From contig CM060732.1 of assembly GCA_030704615.1 (NCBI GenBank), positions 41,459,053 to 41,523,052 of the forward strand: a DNA stretch of 64,000 nt, in the 5' to 3' direction. This DNA is from Takakia lepidozioides. Lineage: Eukaryota > Streptophyta > Takakiopsida > Takakiales > Takakiaceae. The position numbers and the translations under genes were made by a program. The notes below the pieces were generated by a model. The model was not told the origin of the DNA and ran no database searches. It saw only the letters and a program-made list of their open reading frames with translations. Of this stretch, positions 1 through 11,629 are shown piece by piece (positions within the stretch are counted from its first letter, which is position 1; each line of letters begins with the position of its first letter).

Positions 1-259
1 AGTTGCGCTCGGTAAAGTCTGCATCCACATGCAACTGCACCACCAGCGTAAGCTTCTCAATTAGGGATCACATTTGTTTTCTTAAGTTTCTTTCTTACCG
101 ACACCACTCGTTTGTGGCTTCTGAACTGACAAAAGAAAATGCAGTCAACACTATTCAGCCAAGGCTTTAGACGAGAATTACCAAACACCAAGTGCTCCAT
201 TCCAGGAAATCGACCAGATGGTATGGCTCCGCTGTCCGGGGTATTAGGAGAGGAGGAAG

Positions 260-742
260 ATTCATGAAATCCGAATTAATTACTGCAAGCCCCTTACTAC
301 TTCTCAATTTGGTCAGAGTCTGTATCCCATCTCACAATTCCTTTCAGATCCCGGACAAACCCATTGGAGGGCAGTGAAGAGGATATTTCGATATCTAAGA
401 GGAAACCAAAGCACTGTTGAGTGCTGAGTTTGCCATGACTGACATGGGTGAGATTCGGTTCTGTCTTGATATTCAAATCGGCAGAGATTGAGTGAACCAT
501 ACAGTGTTGATGCATCAACAACAATACATTGAGACCATTCTACAAAGGTTTAAGTTGGAGATGTGTAAGCCAACATCAACTCCTCTCGAGTTGGTTTGAA
601 ACTCACAAAGAACATGGCACCTAAGACTCAAGAAGAGCAAGAGGATATGAGGAATACTCCGTATCAAAGCGCAGTTGGCAGTTTAATGTACTGCATGGTT
701 TGTACTAGGCCAGACACTGCACATTCAGTGGGATCAGCATGA
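260..742 (+). mobile_element. Ty1/copia retrotransposon remnant (reverse transcriptase, permuted)
   Basis: Two blocks of copia-type reverse transcriptase can be read. Positions 323-424 encode YPISQFLSDPG followed by HWRAVKRIFRYLRG, the segment that ends the RT domain. Positions 423-735, in another frame and with stops, encode FAMTDMGEIRFCLDIQI, YIETILQRFKLEMCKP, then YQSAVGSLMYCMVCTRPDTA, which in intact elements comes before the first block. The order is therefore reversed relative to a normal element. Stops and frameshifts show it is dead. No LTR, integrase or RNase H was recognised. Confidence 0.85.
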
Positions 743-1768
743 AAGCTTCCCAAATTTGGATGGAGAGTGAGAAAGGAGCACCCACTTGCTCACAGCTGCT
801 GGTACATTGGTTTCCTCTTCTTCCTTCTCGATAACCACAACTGCTTTTGCCAGTACCTCGGGCACAAACCGCCAAAGAGACTGCAACTTCCTTCCTGTAT
901 TTCCCTGTGCAGCAACAGTCCCCAAAGCACTACCATAGCCCTGCGATTCCACCCAGCGGATTGCCGCCCCGACTGGAGAGGGAGACAGTCGGAAAATTTC
1001 AAGGAGAGGTGCCCAGTGTTCAGGGAGGGACGGGATACAGTTGACAGAATCCAAAACTCTCTCTTGACACCCAGGCGTTCGCATACCAGACTGTCCTCTA
1101 TCGGAAAATTGGGTTCTGCGCATTGGTGGATGTGTTGGAAGGATATCCCTCTCCCGTCAGTAGGGTTGAGGAGCATTTGGACGAGGGGTCGGTTCTTGTC
1201 TCAGGCTTTTGAGTTGCCATGGTCGTTGAGGGTTTCATGGGCATCCTGTGCAGTGCTCCATTCAACGCTCCCCGTTGTGGCGACCAACGCCCAGCTGCTG
1301 GCATGTGTGAGAGTGAGTCATCTTCAACATTGATCAAAACATGTAAACAGTCGACTGCCTCGCTGAGTCAAAATTGCTCCCATACAATACATCGCTCCTT
1401 GAAACTTTGGTCCCAGTTGAAATCGTAAAGGGTGTTGTGTAGTCTTCCTTAAAAGGCTGGCCCAACAAAACTGTGTGGCTAATGGGGGTGAGATGGGGTG
1501 AATGCTGAAAAGCCTCCGAGGCCAGCGTTGTCTTCTGACCCTTACCGGAAGGGTCGGCCTCGGAAGGGTGGAGAGCAAATCAGCCGCCACCTCACGAATA
1601 GACGGAGACTGGAGAGGGGTAGCAGGGGGGATCAACCTCGTTCCCTCCTCGAAAGGACGCTGCCACAAGCGACGGCTCCCTTTCCCGTTTCAAAACCGCA
1701 CAAGCAGCCCGATACACAAGAGACAAGGTGATACACAAGAGACAAGGGGTATACAAGTCTGGGGGGCA
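743..1768. other. Unassigned stretch upstream of the PLP3-like gene
   Basis: Open frames occur on both strands, the longest on the minus strand at 734-1123. They overlap each other in several frames and match no family I recognise. This interval should hold the promoter and 5' UTR of the gene starting at 1769. Two near-copies of a short word (gatacacaagagacaagg) lie at about 1710-1747, just before the start codon. Confidence 0.4.
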
Positions 1769-2816
1769 ATGGCGGATTATCATTTCGTGTACAAGGACGT
1801 GGAGGGGACGAGTACGGAGTGGGATGACATACAGCGCAAGCTGGGAAATCTTCCCCCCAAGCCTGCCCCTGAGCGCCCAGCCCCATGGAGCCCGGCACCC
1901 GATGAGAAAGAGGCGCACAAGGACAAAGAATGGTTGGCCAACAAGAATGAAGACGAGCTCGAAGATTTGGCCGATGATCCCGATCTTGACGACGATCGTT
2001 TCCTCGAGGAATATCGGTCTGCCCCTTGATCGGATTTACTTTTATAAGCGTTTGTTTGCAGTCGCCTTGGGAACTTAGGCCCCGCACCCACTTTGGATGG
2101 AAACATAGGAAACAGGAACTACCTTTGTGAGGGGTTCACTCCAGTAGTGTGACTTACCCTGGTATATACAATTAGTTCGGGCTTTCCAGATTTCCTTTTC
2201 GAAGCCCATCCCACAAGCATCAAGCTGCTGTGTGTGAGTAGCCCAAAAAATAGACCATAACAGGGCCAGGGCTTTAGGCGCAGCCTCGAGGATTCAATGT
2301 CGGTGAACAGAGGTGCAGGAACCCTGTTCTTGATGTTCCTTAGAGGTTCACTCTCTGGTGAGAAAACTGGGGACAATGTTTCAGAAAATGGAGCTCCCTT
2401 GAGAGAGAGTGTTGTTCAGTGTTGTCCAGACTTGTGCAGTCCTAGATCATTTGGATCTAGTCGTGTGTTGTTTAACGACCGCATACATCTGGACATGGTC
2501 CAGCTCTTCAATATAGACACCAGCATTTATATTAGTAACCTCACAAGTCCTACAGTACTCAGATTTGTGAACATGTATGCTTACAAATCTTGCAATTGCT
2601 TACATAAAGTGTCATCATATGCAAGCAAAGCTTTGACCATAAGCCTTCCTACTTTCCACAGGTAGAGTAGAAACCTCCATAGATTCATATTGGAATACTC
2701 TAGTAGAGTCTATGTGAAAGTCATATGTTCCTGAAGAGGGGCACTCTCTGGTGAGAATCTCAGGCAATGCTAGAGAGAATGTACTCATAAGATGTTGTTT
2801 GCTCTAGCCTTGTGGC

Positions 2817-2870
<54 letters not shown>

Positions 2871-3719
2871 TGAGCGGTCTGGTGACATTAATGCACTGTT
2901 TCTTGGTTGGGACACGGGGCAGAGCAGGAAGAAGCGCCTTGTGGAGCTGAGAGAGGTGGTCAAGAAGGCGCGCTTTGGATGGGTGCAGCCCATCACAGGC
3001 CCTGACTTCATACGGGAGGTTTCACATGCACCCCCTGATGTATGGGTTGTTGTTCTCCTTTACAAGGATGGGTCAGCTCTCTCTCCTTGTCCCTCTATTC
3101 CACTTCAACACTTCTGCCCTTTATACCCGCTCTCTCTTTTGCTCTTTTTTTTTCCCTGTTCACAGTGGAAGGATCTCTGAAGTGAGTGAGTGCAGGGTTC
3201 CAGAGTGTAGCATGCTTGGGCAGTGCCTAGATGAGCTGGCGGCGAAGTATCCAGGCACCAAGTTTGTCAAAATTGTATCGACGGATTGCATCAAGGACTA
3301 CCCAGACTTCAATCTCCCCACTGTTCTTGTCTATAACAACACCAATGTGAAGGCCACCCTAGTGGGCCTACAAAAGCTTGGAGGCCGGCGTTGCACATCT
3401 GAAGGTCAGCTATGAAACATTCATTAATGTTTTCTTCGATGATAGGCTCTACAAATACATCCAAGGATCTGGTTTTGGGTTGTTTGGGCACAAACTTCCA
3501 GTTACCCGGACTGGAATCATCCTGTTGTGAGGGTTCATTGACCTGCATGTAATTGGGGTGGTTGCAGATGTTGCATTCACTCTTTGTCAAATTGGGCCTG
3601 TCCTCACAGCTCCGGGGGTCGATGACACAGCTGCTACAGAGAAAGTTCGTCAGGACTTTCTTGAAAAGATGATTTCAAAACATGAGCAAGAAGAGGGTAA
3701 TCAATCTGAGGATGATTGA
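1769..3719 (+). CDS. PLP3: Phosducin-like protein 3 (thioredoxin-fold chaperone cofactor)
   Basis: Four exons fit: 1769-2016, 2928-3071, 3196-3404 and 3568-3719. All introns are GT-AG with matching phases (2, 2, 1), giving about 250 residues. The start MADYHFVYKDVEGT is the typical plant PLP3 N-terminus, followed by WDDIQRKLGNLPPKP and the acidic segment ending DDDRFLEEYR. The thioredoxin-like part contains WVVVLLYKDG (end of exon 2), then VPECSMLGQCLDELA and KFVKIVSTDCI (exon 3). The tail is acidic and ends in SEDD. By family knowledge, PLP3 proteins assist CCT-mediated folding of tubulin and other cytoskeletal clients in the cytosol. Intron 1 (911 bp) carries antisense LINE scraps and a GA microsatellite. 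An AATAAA lies at 3769-3774, 50 bp after the stop. The model is intact, with no stop or frameshift. Confidence 0.92.
2037..2415 (-). mobile_element. LINE family A 3'-end fragment, antisense in PLP3 intron 1
   Basis: The sequence is a diverged copy of the minus-strand LINE end at 38322-38660. Shared words include the region around caagctgctgtgtgtgag (2222-2240), the gcctcgagg segment and the matching run down to tcagaaaatg. It begins only about 20 bp inside the intron. Stops and indels are numerous. Confidence 0.75.
2735..2818 (-). mobile_element. Second short LINE family A 3'-terminus
   Basis: The segment ends with gtactcataagatgttgttt followed by gctctagccttgtggct, which matches the antisense 3' terminus at 38322-38355 and 59094-59128. 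It is separated from the previous fragment by about 320 bp of unrelated sequence. Confidence 0.65.
2820..2868. repeat. (GA)n microsatellite
   Basis: About 48 bp of near-perfect GA dinucleotides follow directly after the LINE terminus, 60 bp before the exon 2 acceptor of the PLP3-like gene. Confidence 0.95.
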
Positions 3720-3774
3720 TCCATAATTCCCAATGTATCTTCCGGTGAATTTTGTGTTGATAGATATGAATAAA

Positions 3775-4295
3775 ATCCTGTCTTTCAGGCAATGACACTA
3801 CTAAGGTTGCATTTCAAACTGCAGTGTTTCACCAGACTATGTGGCAGCCCTTCCCTTCGATTTCATTCATAGCAGCCAAAATTTAGCAAGAGGTGAGGTT
3901 CTTGCCCGAGTGTTTTCTCGGATTGAGAGTAATAGCCAGAGGAAAAAATTAAAAACTCTGAGCACTTTACCTGTCATGATTATGGCTGAGTGCGGCAAAT
4001 TCTTTCAATGCCCTGGAATGTGATATTTCATCATTTCCTGGGGCACAATACGGAATATGGGGAATGGAGGGAAGGGAGGCTTGCAGCTAATTCGGGGATG
4101 TGGAAGTAGTGAAGAGAGTTATATTTTCATGCCGGGGTCCAAATTGCTGTTAGTGCCATGGCCTGCTCTAAAAGAGCCATGCCAGCAGGTCCTCACAAAA
4201 TAAACTAATCTGGGGATCCACCTTCCCCTTTTCTTCTGCTCTTACAACGTACTTGCTGTAGGGCATTTATAGGAAGGTACGATTCTCTGGGGCTA
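3775..4295. other. Intergenic stretch, nothing recognised
   Basis: No open frame longer than 60 codons with a recognisable product. It probably contains the 3' flank of the PLP3-like gene. Confidence 0.4.
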
Positions 4296-4895
4296 AAGTG
4301 CAGGATATCAGTGCAAGATTTACAGGAGTCTCAAGGAGTAGTGGACTGTGACTACAAGACAGTTGATTCACTAGACAAAGATTTTGTGCACCCACTTCTC
4401 CAGAAGCTTGTCAAGACACCCTTCTTCCGCACTTCGAGATACTGTCACCTAAGACTAGTTGGAGCTCTCCCTGCAGTTCTCATGTCTAGGTGTCTGCCAC
4501 AGAATGAAATTCCAGACAAGCCACATATCGTTTAGACTATATCGGTTAACTCATACTTTGAAAGCTTGCATATTGTGCGTCTTGAAAGAAGCTCAGGCTG
4601 CCTACAAGTCAATGGGGTGAATGAGATTCCCGGTGAGGCTGTTGTGTGATTGTCCATTCTGGCCTGATGACGGCATGTGCCAGCGACTGCAGTGTGTGTG
4701 ACTGCCCAGAGCACGAGTTCCCATTGGCCTTAAAAGGTCTCAGTCCAGATAATTTGCCATGTCATGAGGGCAAACCTCAAGGTGCTGTGGATCGCACACT
4801 AGATAGGCAATTCTTCCAAGGTTGGACGAGAATGACAATCCTTAGACCAATGATGAGACAGACAATGGTAAATTCAAATTTTGTGAAGTCGATTC
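4296..4895 (+). pseudogene. ERO1 (ER oxidoreductin 1) gene fragment, decayed
   Basis: Two blocks match plant ERO1. Block one (about 4311-4430) encodes CDYKTVDSLDKDFVHPLLQ and KLVKTPFFR. Block two (about 4633-4893) encodes VRLLCDCPFWPDDGMC, then after a frameshift DCSVCDCPEHEFPLALKG, CHEGKPQGAVDRTLD and FFQGWT. A further shift and a Trp-to-stop change precede the NDETDN motif. A non-homologous stretch between the blocks suggests an old intron, so this looks like a decayed genomic duplicate rather than a processed copy. The usual double-Cys before the first block and the whole FAD-binding remainder are missing. Functional ERO1 would oxidise protein disulfide isomerase in the ER; this copy cannot. 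Confidence 0.8.
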
Positions 4896-6827
4896 TTGGT
4901 TTTCGTTCCGAGCAGCTTGTGCTTTGCATTTCAAAGCAGAAGATAGAGTAAGATAGCTCTCAGGCTGGAATAGCATTGCGGTAAAGAGAGAGGGAGAGGG
5001 AGAGAGAGGTTAGCATTAGACTTGCTGTAATATCATGGGCATATAATCTGCGCCCGGTTCCAGTATAGCAGAAAAGGTGGGGAAGGGGATGGAGAAAGAG
5101 CAGAGTGGGACTCCTGCAGTCTCCGAAAGCTCACATCAGTAGTGTGATTCTGATTCTGGACGTGCTCTAGAAATCTTGTAGCAGAGCATTCAGATACGTC
5201 TGATGACAACAGGATAGGGAAGATGTGTGGATGCACCATGAGAAATCATAGGCTGGATTAGTAGCCTCTGAAGTGCTGCGGAGTGGGTGTTCGGTTGTCA
5301 GGAGAAATGACTTACGTAAATTTATTGCTGAATCCGGAGAGGTTCACGGGCTACACAGGACCCTCAGCTCGCAGAAAATGTCTAGATTAGAAGGTAATCA
5401 AACTTGCAAAGGAAATTTTCAGCTAGATTAAAGAGGATATCAGTCACCTCTTAAGCAGGCAAGTCACCCAGCCAATGTTGATTCAGGTCATCTCCCAACT
5501 AGCATGATAACTATGCAGGCAAACCAAGCACGCACAGCCACCGCATATTCAACCTTACTTCCCCTGCAGACTAGGGGACCACCTACAGTGTGGCTGTTAG
5601 TGTTGTGAACCACCAGGAAATATCCTCTTCAGAAGAGCAAGTCCCACATGAAATCTCATTGAGGGGTTTTAATGCAAACACAAAGAGAAAAAGTCCATAG
5701 TCGACAAGCCACTTCACCTTACAGGTAGTATGAGGCCATCTATCTTTGTACTGAAGTAGGCTGCGTTAAGCCTTAGCATCATACTTGGATAGATCATCAG
5801 TTCAGCTTGCTGAATTTCCTTGGCATGGTAGAGACGTAGAGACTTGTGTACATAAGAGAGAGGATATCAGGTCTGCTCCTTCGTCTGCGAGAAAGTAGGG
5901 AAAGGAGGAAGGTCGTTTCCATCACTTCAATATTCTATTCCGATTCCGTTACTGCAATGCTCTTCATCCGTCTTAGTGGTTAGGCTTCATCCATCCGACC
6001 CCCAAGAGTATTGAGGCTCATAACCAAATATAAAAAGAGAAACAAATAAATAAAGAAACAAATCCATGAAAAGGACAGTTAGGGATGAATAGCGCCAGAA
6101 AACAGAGGCAGTGAGTGATGAATGAATGCAGGGCCGAAGTAGATGAAACCCTATCTGATTCTCAAACGTAGAAGGACAACGAATGAACGGAATGGAAATG
6201 GATGAAGGATAGATCGGAAATGGACGAATGAGGAGGATGGAAACCGAGGGTCGGATGGAGATGAACGTGGCGAGGGTAAACATTCATCCAGTCGGTACTC
6301 AACGTTCACGTTGCGACCGAGAGCAGGAGACCCTCGGCTATGGTTTCTCTCTCTTGGCCCTCTCCGTCCTCGCGTGAGACACGACGCACCTCAGATACGG
6401 ATCATCGTTATGTGATCTGGAATCTGGGTTAGATTGTGGAAGTACAGCAGAAAGTGGGTTTTGTTTCAATTTGTTGGTCGCTCTGAGAAGGCAGAGGCAA
6501 GCCCCGTCTCTGTCGGGCGTTCTTTTGCAGGATCCGTGCAAGCTAGAGCTAGATGCTGAGAAAGTAAGACATTGGCAAGTTGGCATGCCTCATTGAAAGG
6601 CATAAGAAATCGATTGACAACTGGAAAGGCTTTGAAGCAGGGGACAGAAATAGAGGTCCCAGCCGGATTTTGTGGTGATGATCGAGCTGCGGGCTGTTTT
6701 CTATTCACTGCAAAGCGATCGTTGAGCTGGGCGTTTGATTCGACGAAGGATGCAAGACCCTAGGGCGTTCAGATAAACTCTAGTTAAGAGTATTTGCCGG
6801 ATCAGTCATTTCTTTTTTGCCTCGGGT
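4896..6827. other. Gene-poor stretch upstream of the DDR4-like gene
   Basis: About 1.9 kb with only short, overlapping open frames. A purine-rich GA tract lies at about 4983-5009, and a GAATGAATG-rich segment at about 6080-6290 gives spurious frames. The last few hundred bases probably hold the promoter and 5' UTR of the gene at 6934. Confidence 0.4.
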
Positions 6828-6941
6828 ATGCTGGTGAAGGTACGCTCCGTGTCGCGCTTGTTTCTCCGTGCTTGTGACCTTCTGCAGGATTGGGCTCTTC
6901 ACCCATCTTATTTTCGTTCACATTTCAACAAGAATGAATGA
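6828..6941 (+). promoter_or_regulatory. Possible upstream ORF overlapping the DDR4 start codon
   Basis: An ATG at 6828 opens a 37-codon frame that stops at 6939-6941, overlapping the proposed main ATG (6934) in a different frame. Ribosomes that start here would pass the main start. A GT at 6840 and an AG at 6887 flank only 48 bp, too short for a usual plant intron. Whether transcription starts upstream of 6828 is not known. Confidence 0.35.
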
Positions 6942-9252
6942 CAACAAAAGGACGAGAGAGAGAACAGAGAGGAAAAGATTCAGAGAGAGAGATCTTGTGA
7001 CAGTCTCTCTGGATGATGGGGCATCTTCCTCAGTCATAGCATCGCCTTCGGATGAGCACCCTGGAAAGAGGCCTTCACGGGCTTGCGCAACCCGCATACC
7101 AGCTCGATTAGCTCCTCGACCCCCCATCCCATTGCCTAAGAGGCCTTCACAAGACAAGCAACCCAGCCGTGCAGCAAATGGGCCTTTGGCACCGTCGCCG
7201 GCACCATCTCCAGCTTGGAAGGAGCGAACACAATTGCGCAGCATGTGGGAGCTGGCCTCCATTCTCAACTTCTTCAATATGTTTCGGCCAATTCTAAACC
7301 TTGGTCCAGAATTTTCTGTTGATGAGTTGGAGTCGGCGTTGCTGTCTCCAAATAACAGGCTGAGTGATATCCACGTAGCTTTGCTTAAACCAATTCCTCC
7401 AGCGAGTAGAATTCCCCTATCTGGTGATACCTGGGTTACTGTACTCTGTAGGAAGTTCAAAGACTGGTGGCCTAGGGTGGCTGAAGGGCCTTGTCCATTA
7501 CTTGCCGCTCAGGGGACTGAAGTTGCAGCTTACAAAGAGCTTGATGCAGCAACAAGAGTCAAAATGCTGAAAGCACTTTGCGAGATCCGGGTTGATCAAG
7601 ATGACACCCGTTTCTACATAGAAGAGTCACTTAAGCAAGGGCATCCTATCTCTGCCTTTAGAAAGGACAGAACGGGCACAGGCATAGATGGTGCCATGTA
7701 TTGGTATGAAGATGATCCCATATTAGGGCAGAGGCTTTACCGAGAATTTAGTATGATGCCCAAGAGTAGGGCCAAGGGCCAGGGTCGGGGCCGAGCAGTG
7801 CCCCCTCCCACTGGGGGTTATTGGGAGACCGTCGCAACAAATTTTGAGGAGTTTCAAGAAGTTGCCGAAAGGCTGCTCGTCAGCAGGAACCGGATGGAGG
7901 TGGCCATGGGTAAGAGGATCCTGTCAAACATTATCCCTCAACTTGAGGAGATTCAGAAGAAAAAGGAGCGTACTCTAAAGAAGCAGCAACGGCAAGCGAT
8001 GCTGCTGGACAACCTCATCCAGGGCAATGGACTGGCAGCCGGTCGCTCTCGCCGAGAACGGAAGCCAGTCACTTACACTTTTGATGAGTATGACCGCTCA
8101 ATCTCAGAGGCCATCAAATTCACCAAGAAGAGGTCTCCAGAGCCTGCACTTCGGCGGGACCTAAGATTTCCCAATGGGAGGCTCAGTGGAATGAATGGAC
8201 CTGTTGACAATGCTGAGCTCGGGCATTCGTTCAAGGAGAGGGATGATAATGAGATGTTTGGTGGACCACCTCTGAGCAATGGAGCATTAGCCAGGAGGCA
8301 ATTGCGCAGCTCACAGCATAACTCAGATCATGAAGATTTGGATGCAGCTTATGCTGAGGCCGCCGCTCCCTTAAGTGACGATGAAATTGAAGGAGAGGCT
8401 GTTTATGATGATGACTATGTGCCTGCTAAGCAAAGGAAAGACAACTTTTCCTTTAAAGGAGATGAACACTTGAGAGGGGAGGAACAGGAAGACGCTGAGT
8501 GGGAAGGAGAGGAGCAAAGAAAGGTGGAAGATAGTGAGGATGAGGATGGTGATTATCAGGACAGTGATGATCAGAAGAGAGCTAAGAAGCAAAACTGGAA
8601 AGGTCAGAAAATCAGATTAGTTGACGATCTTCAATGGGAAGGAGTGCATCGCAGTAAGAGACCCTCGAACCTTGCCACTGAGTACAGTGAGTCTGGTGAT
8701 AGTGACTCTGAGGGGGAAAGAGATGGGGTCAAGCGAATGCAACGGAGTGGTGAAACAGATAGGGTTGAAAGTGGTGCCAGGGTTACTGGAGGCATCAGGC
8801 AGCATGTGAATGATGCCGAGAGTGATGATTACAGCACAGAACGGGAGAATGGGAGGCAGACCAAAAGCTTTGAACATGATAGAGAAAGTGAAGGTGTTCG
8901 ACAAGTCGAAGGTGACCCTGGTGGTGGTCATTCTGGCGCCTCAGATTATGGGGATGAACAGGAAGGGGGATCAGTGGAGTCTCATGAAGAAGAAGATCGC
9001 GACCAAGAGTTGGAAAGTAGCAAGGCCATTGGGAAGAAGCGACAGATGCTTGATTTGAATGAATTAGCCAGTGCCGGCGGTGGGTCACTTGGAAACAAAG
9101 CCCCTTCTAGAAGTGAAAGTGATGAGGATAGTGTCTATTCTGGAAATCAAAGGACGGCAGAGGCCAATGGTGGTTCAGTGGGAGGAGCCAAGGCAGGTGC
9201 AGATTTTGGGTCACATGCACATGGACATTCATATAGAAAGAGCACATCATGA
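6934..9252 (+). CDS. DDR4: DDT domain-containing protein, DDR4-like (ISWI chromatin remodelling partner)
   Basis: A single exon of 772 codons. The frame is open further upstream, but ATG 6934 (MNDNKRTRERTERKRF) is the first in-frame ATG. Residues 1-100 are basic and proline-rich. The DDT region starts near residue 104 (MWELASILNFFNMF) with SVDELESALL following. A WHIM-like stretch near residue 203 reads LDAATRVKMLKALCEIRVD. Further motifs are FYIEESLKQGHPISAFRKD, a WYEDDP segment and, near residue 372, RRERKPVTYTFDEYDRSI, which is typical of plant DDR4. From about residue 440 to the end the chain is acidic, serine-rich and probably disordered. In Arabidopsis, DDT-related proteins bind ISWI ATPases and affect nucleosome spacing; that role here is inferred. 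It could be one of several DDR paralogues. Confidence 0.85.
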   Translation: MNDNKRTRERTERKRFRERDLVTVSLDDGASSSVIASPSDEHPGKRPSRACATRIPARLAPRPPIPLPKRPSQDKQPSRAANGPLAPSPAPSPAWKERTQLRSMWELASILNFFNMFRPILNLGPEFSVDELESALLSPNNRLSDIHVALLKPIPPASRIPLSGDTWVTVLCRKFKDWWPRVAEGPCPLLAAQGTEVAAYKELDAATRVKMLKALCEIRVDQDDTRFYIEESLKQGHPISAFRKDRTGTGIDGAMYWYEDDPILGQRLYREFSMMPKSRAKGQGRGRAVPPPTGGYWETVATNFEEFQEVAERLLVSRNRMEVAMGKRILSNIIPQLEEIQKKKERTLKKQQRQAMLLDNLIQGNGLAAGRSRRERKPVTYTFDEYDRSISEAIKFTKKRSPEPALRRDLRFPNGRLSGMNGPVDNAELGHSFKERDDNEMFGGPPLSNGALARRQLRSSQHNSDHEDLDAAYAEAAAPLSDDEIEGEAVYDDDYVPAKQRKDNFSFKGDEHLRGEEQEDAEWEGEEQRKVEDSEDEDGDYQDSDDQKRAKKQNWKGQKIRLVDDLQWEGVHRSKRPSNLATEYSESGDSDSEGERDGVKRMQRSGETDRVESGARVTGGIRQHVNDAESDDYSTERENGRQTKSFEHDRESEGVRQVEGDPGGGHSGASDYGDEQEGGSVESHEEEDRDQELESSKAIGKKRQMLDLNELASAGGGSLGNKAPSRSESDEDSVYSGNQRTAEANGGSVGGAKAGADFGSHAHGHSYRKSTS

Positions 9253-11629
9253 TCATTCCCGTAGACAAATAAATGCTTACAAACAACAAGATTGGTAAGG
9301 GGTCTCTAACTAGACTCAAAATTGACCGGATCTTATTGTTGCTGTGAAATCCTCCATTTGTTTCTCCTGTCTAATCTTTTCCTCCCTCAGCAGTCCCCTA
9401 CATGCCCAGACTTAGTGAGGATAGTAGGCTCTGTTAAACTCATCATCAAGAGCTCTAATGGGGAAACTTGCATGGAATGAAAGGCAGCATGGCTGACAAC
9501 AGAGGTTTGTCAGGGTCATTGCTTTTTCAGAAAATGAGTGTCACAGGTTTTACTGGCATTAACAGCATGAGTGTATGCTTTTAAAAATGCTGTCTGGATC
9601 AGCTAGGTTCTGTGGCCTTCTCTTTCTTTAAGGTGTGGCGTATATGGGAACGGGATTGGGCGATGTGTGTCTGGCGGAAAGAGAGTTTCAGACAGTATGT
9701 CCGTGTTATTATGATGCTTCATAGTGCGACTTACTTCAAGCAGCGTGAAAAACTCCCTGCAAGGCAGTGATGCCAAGAGGGCCACTGGTGAAGGGAGCTG
9801 GGAAGTCCTCTCTTTGAGGTCCCTGTATTTAAGCTGGAGTGTAGTAGAAAGGAAAGAATTTAAGAGATTTTCTTTGGCAATGCTATGTGTAGACTTCAGT
9901 TTAGTCTTTTTGTAGTTGTAGATTGTTATGCCTTCAACTGGTAGTCTCAGAACAGCTGGAGAGGACAAGTCAATCCACTGCAAAAATACAGTAAATTTTG
10001 CTCCACCCAATGTGGAATGAGAAACACCAGGCTGTATGTAGGTGTCATCCAGAAGAGTTGTGGACAAGTGGAAAAGGGGTGAGTTCATGTGTAGACTTTC
10101 CCTCTAGTCTAGGTTACTCTTTTTTCCTGCAAAATGTACAACGGGCTCATTCTTGGTGTTCTCTCAGATCAAGAGTAAGGTTTGTTGAAAGGGGGCAGCC
10201 AGGGAGACATTGCATGCATGCAGGGTTGATGACCAAAGGATTATTACCTTACCACTATTTCTGATTATTGCCACCATCTATCAGCTTTGTCAGTTTCGCT
10301 TACCCCAGCAAGCTGTCATGTCCTCCAGCTTTCTTGACAATGAGCACACTCAAGGATACCTGGATGTGCTTGTCGCAGACAGAGTTGTGTGGGACCTGGT
10401 AACTAATGTCTGGAGAGGGAGCAAACCCATGAGATCCTCGCAGAAGGAGAAAGGACTGCTGGATCGCCAATGAGTTGCAGACAGGGGCAATGTATTGTTC
10501 CATGAGATGCATGATACATTTGCTGTTAGGCTGCTGGTAAGTCATCTAGTGGCACTTTCTGTCCAAAAGATGGGAAATATTTAGTGCATGGTCAAGTTTG
10601 TGCATGATTCTTTGCCCCCATCGAGCTTGTTTGTGTTGCAGTATGTCATCAGAATCTGCTGTAAGCTGCACTTCCAACTGTGTATGGCATCCCTTACCTT
10701 GTCACATTCTCTTTTGCAGTTTTTAAATTGAGAGCGGTCAGGTATTCAAGGGCCAAGGAGAGCTCTTGTGTTATCACTGCTGGATGCTTGCCACCTTGGA
10801 GAGGCTGATAGTTTACCATTTGGAGGAGCTGCCTTGCTTGTATGTAAATCCAAACAACAAGATCTTTCTGAATTGCTTCAGTTTCCAGCTTGAAGATGTT
10901 GAGTTCCTTTTATCCTCACATCCTTTCATTCCTTGATGCTGGTGTCTCGTAATACTCCGGTTCAGATCATTTGTACATGAAATATATCTGCCGTTGTAAC
11001 GGCACTTTCACTGATCTCATTTAAAGTAAATATAGAGTGGTGATGCTTTCAACCAGTCACTAAATTGCAACTGTAGCGCTTTTCCAGTGAAAATATGATA
11101 GTGGTGAATGCGTCTCTGAAGATTGTCGATGTAATTTTATATTGTCGATGTAGTTTATTCTTTTGATAGTTTCATTGTTTTTGTCTTTTCTTGGGCTAGC
11201 CAACCCAGATGGTTAGCAACCACAGTTATGGCCCTTTCTCACTTGCAGGTAAGGCAGGGCTAACTTAACCTCCCAATTGATGAGGCAGATAATTTGTCCT
11301 AGGGGCTGCTCACATATGTCTACCTCCCCCTTACCACATTGAATGGGTTTCTAAACTACTGCTCAAGAGCATGGGCGGAGCTACCTTTACCTTTATCGTC
11401 AACCCAATTTAGTGTGAGCACATTCCAAAGCTTAAAGGTGAGTTTGCACTGCCAGGTAAGAAGAATGCACCTGGGTCAGTTGGGTATCCCTGCCGCTGTT
11501 GAAGTCTTAATTAGAAGGCAGGTTATATGATTTTCCATACTTTTGCAATTTCTATGGCTCGCAAGGTTCAGTGTTCCTGCGAACCTGTTGTCGTATACAG
11601 CAATGAGGAGGCATGTACGGGCTACCCCA
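9253..11629. other. Long stretch after the DDR4-like gene, nothing assigned
   Basis: About 2.4 kb of moderately AT-rich sequence. The first part is presumably 3' UTR. Open frames are short and none shows a recognised domain. No LINE, LTR or RNA gene was recognised. Confidence 0.4.

Noticed and set aside
734-1337. Several overlapping ORFs of 120-190 codons on both strands
   Set aside because: They overlap in conflicting frames and none shows a recognisable domain or codon bias. Not supportable as genes.
6918-7460. 180-codon minus-strand ORF opposite the DDR4-like gene
   Set aside because: Shadow of the GC-biased coding frame of the plus-strand gene; no domain.
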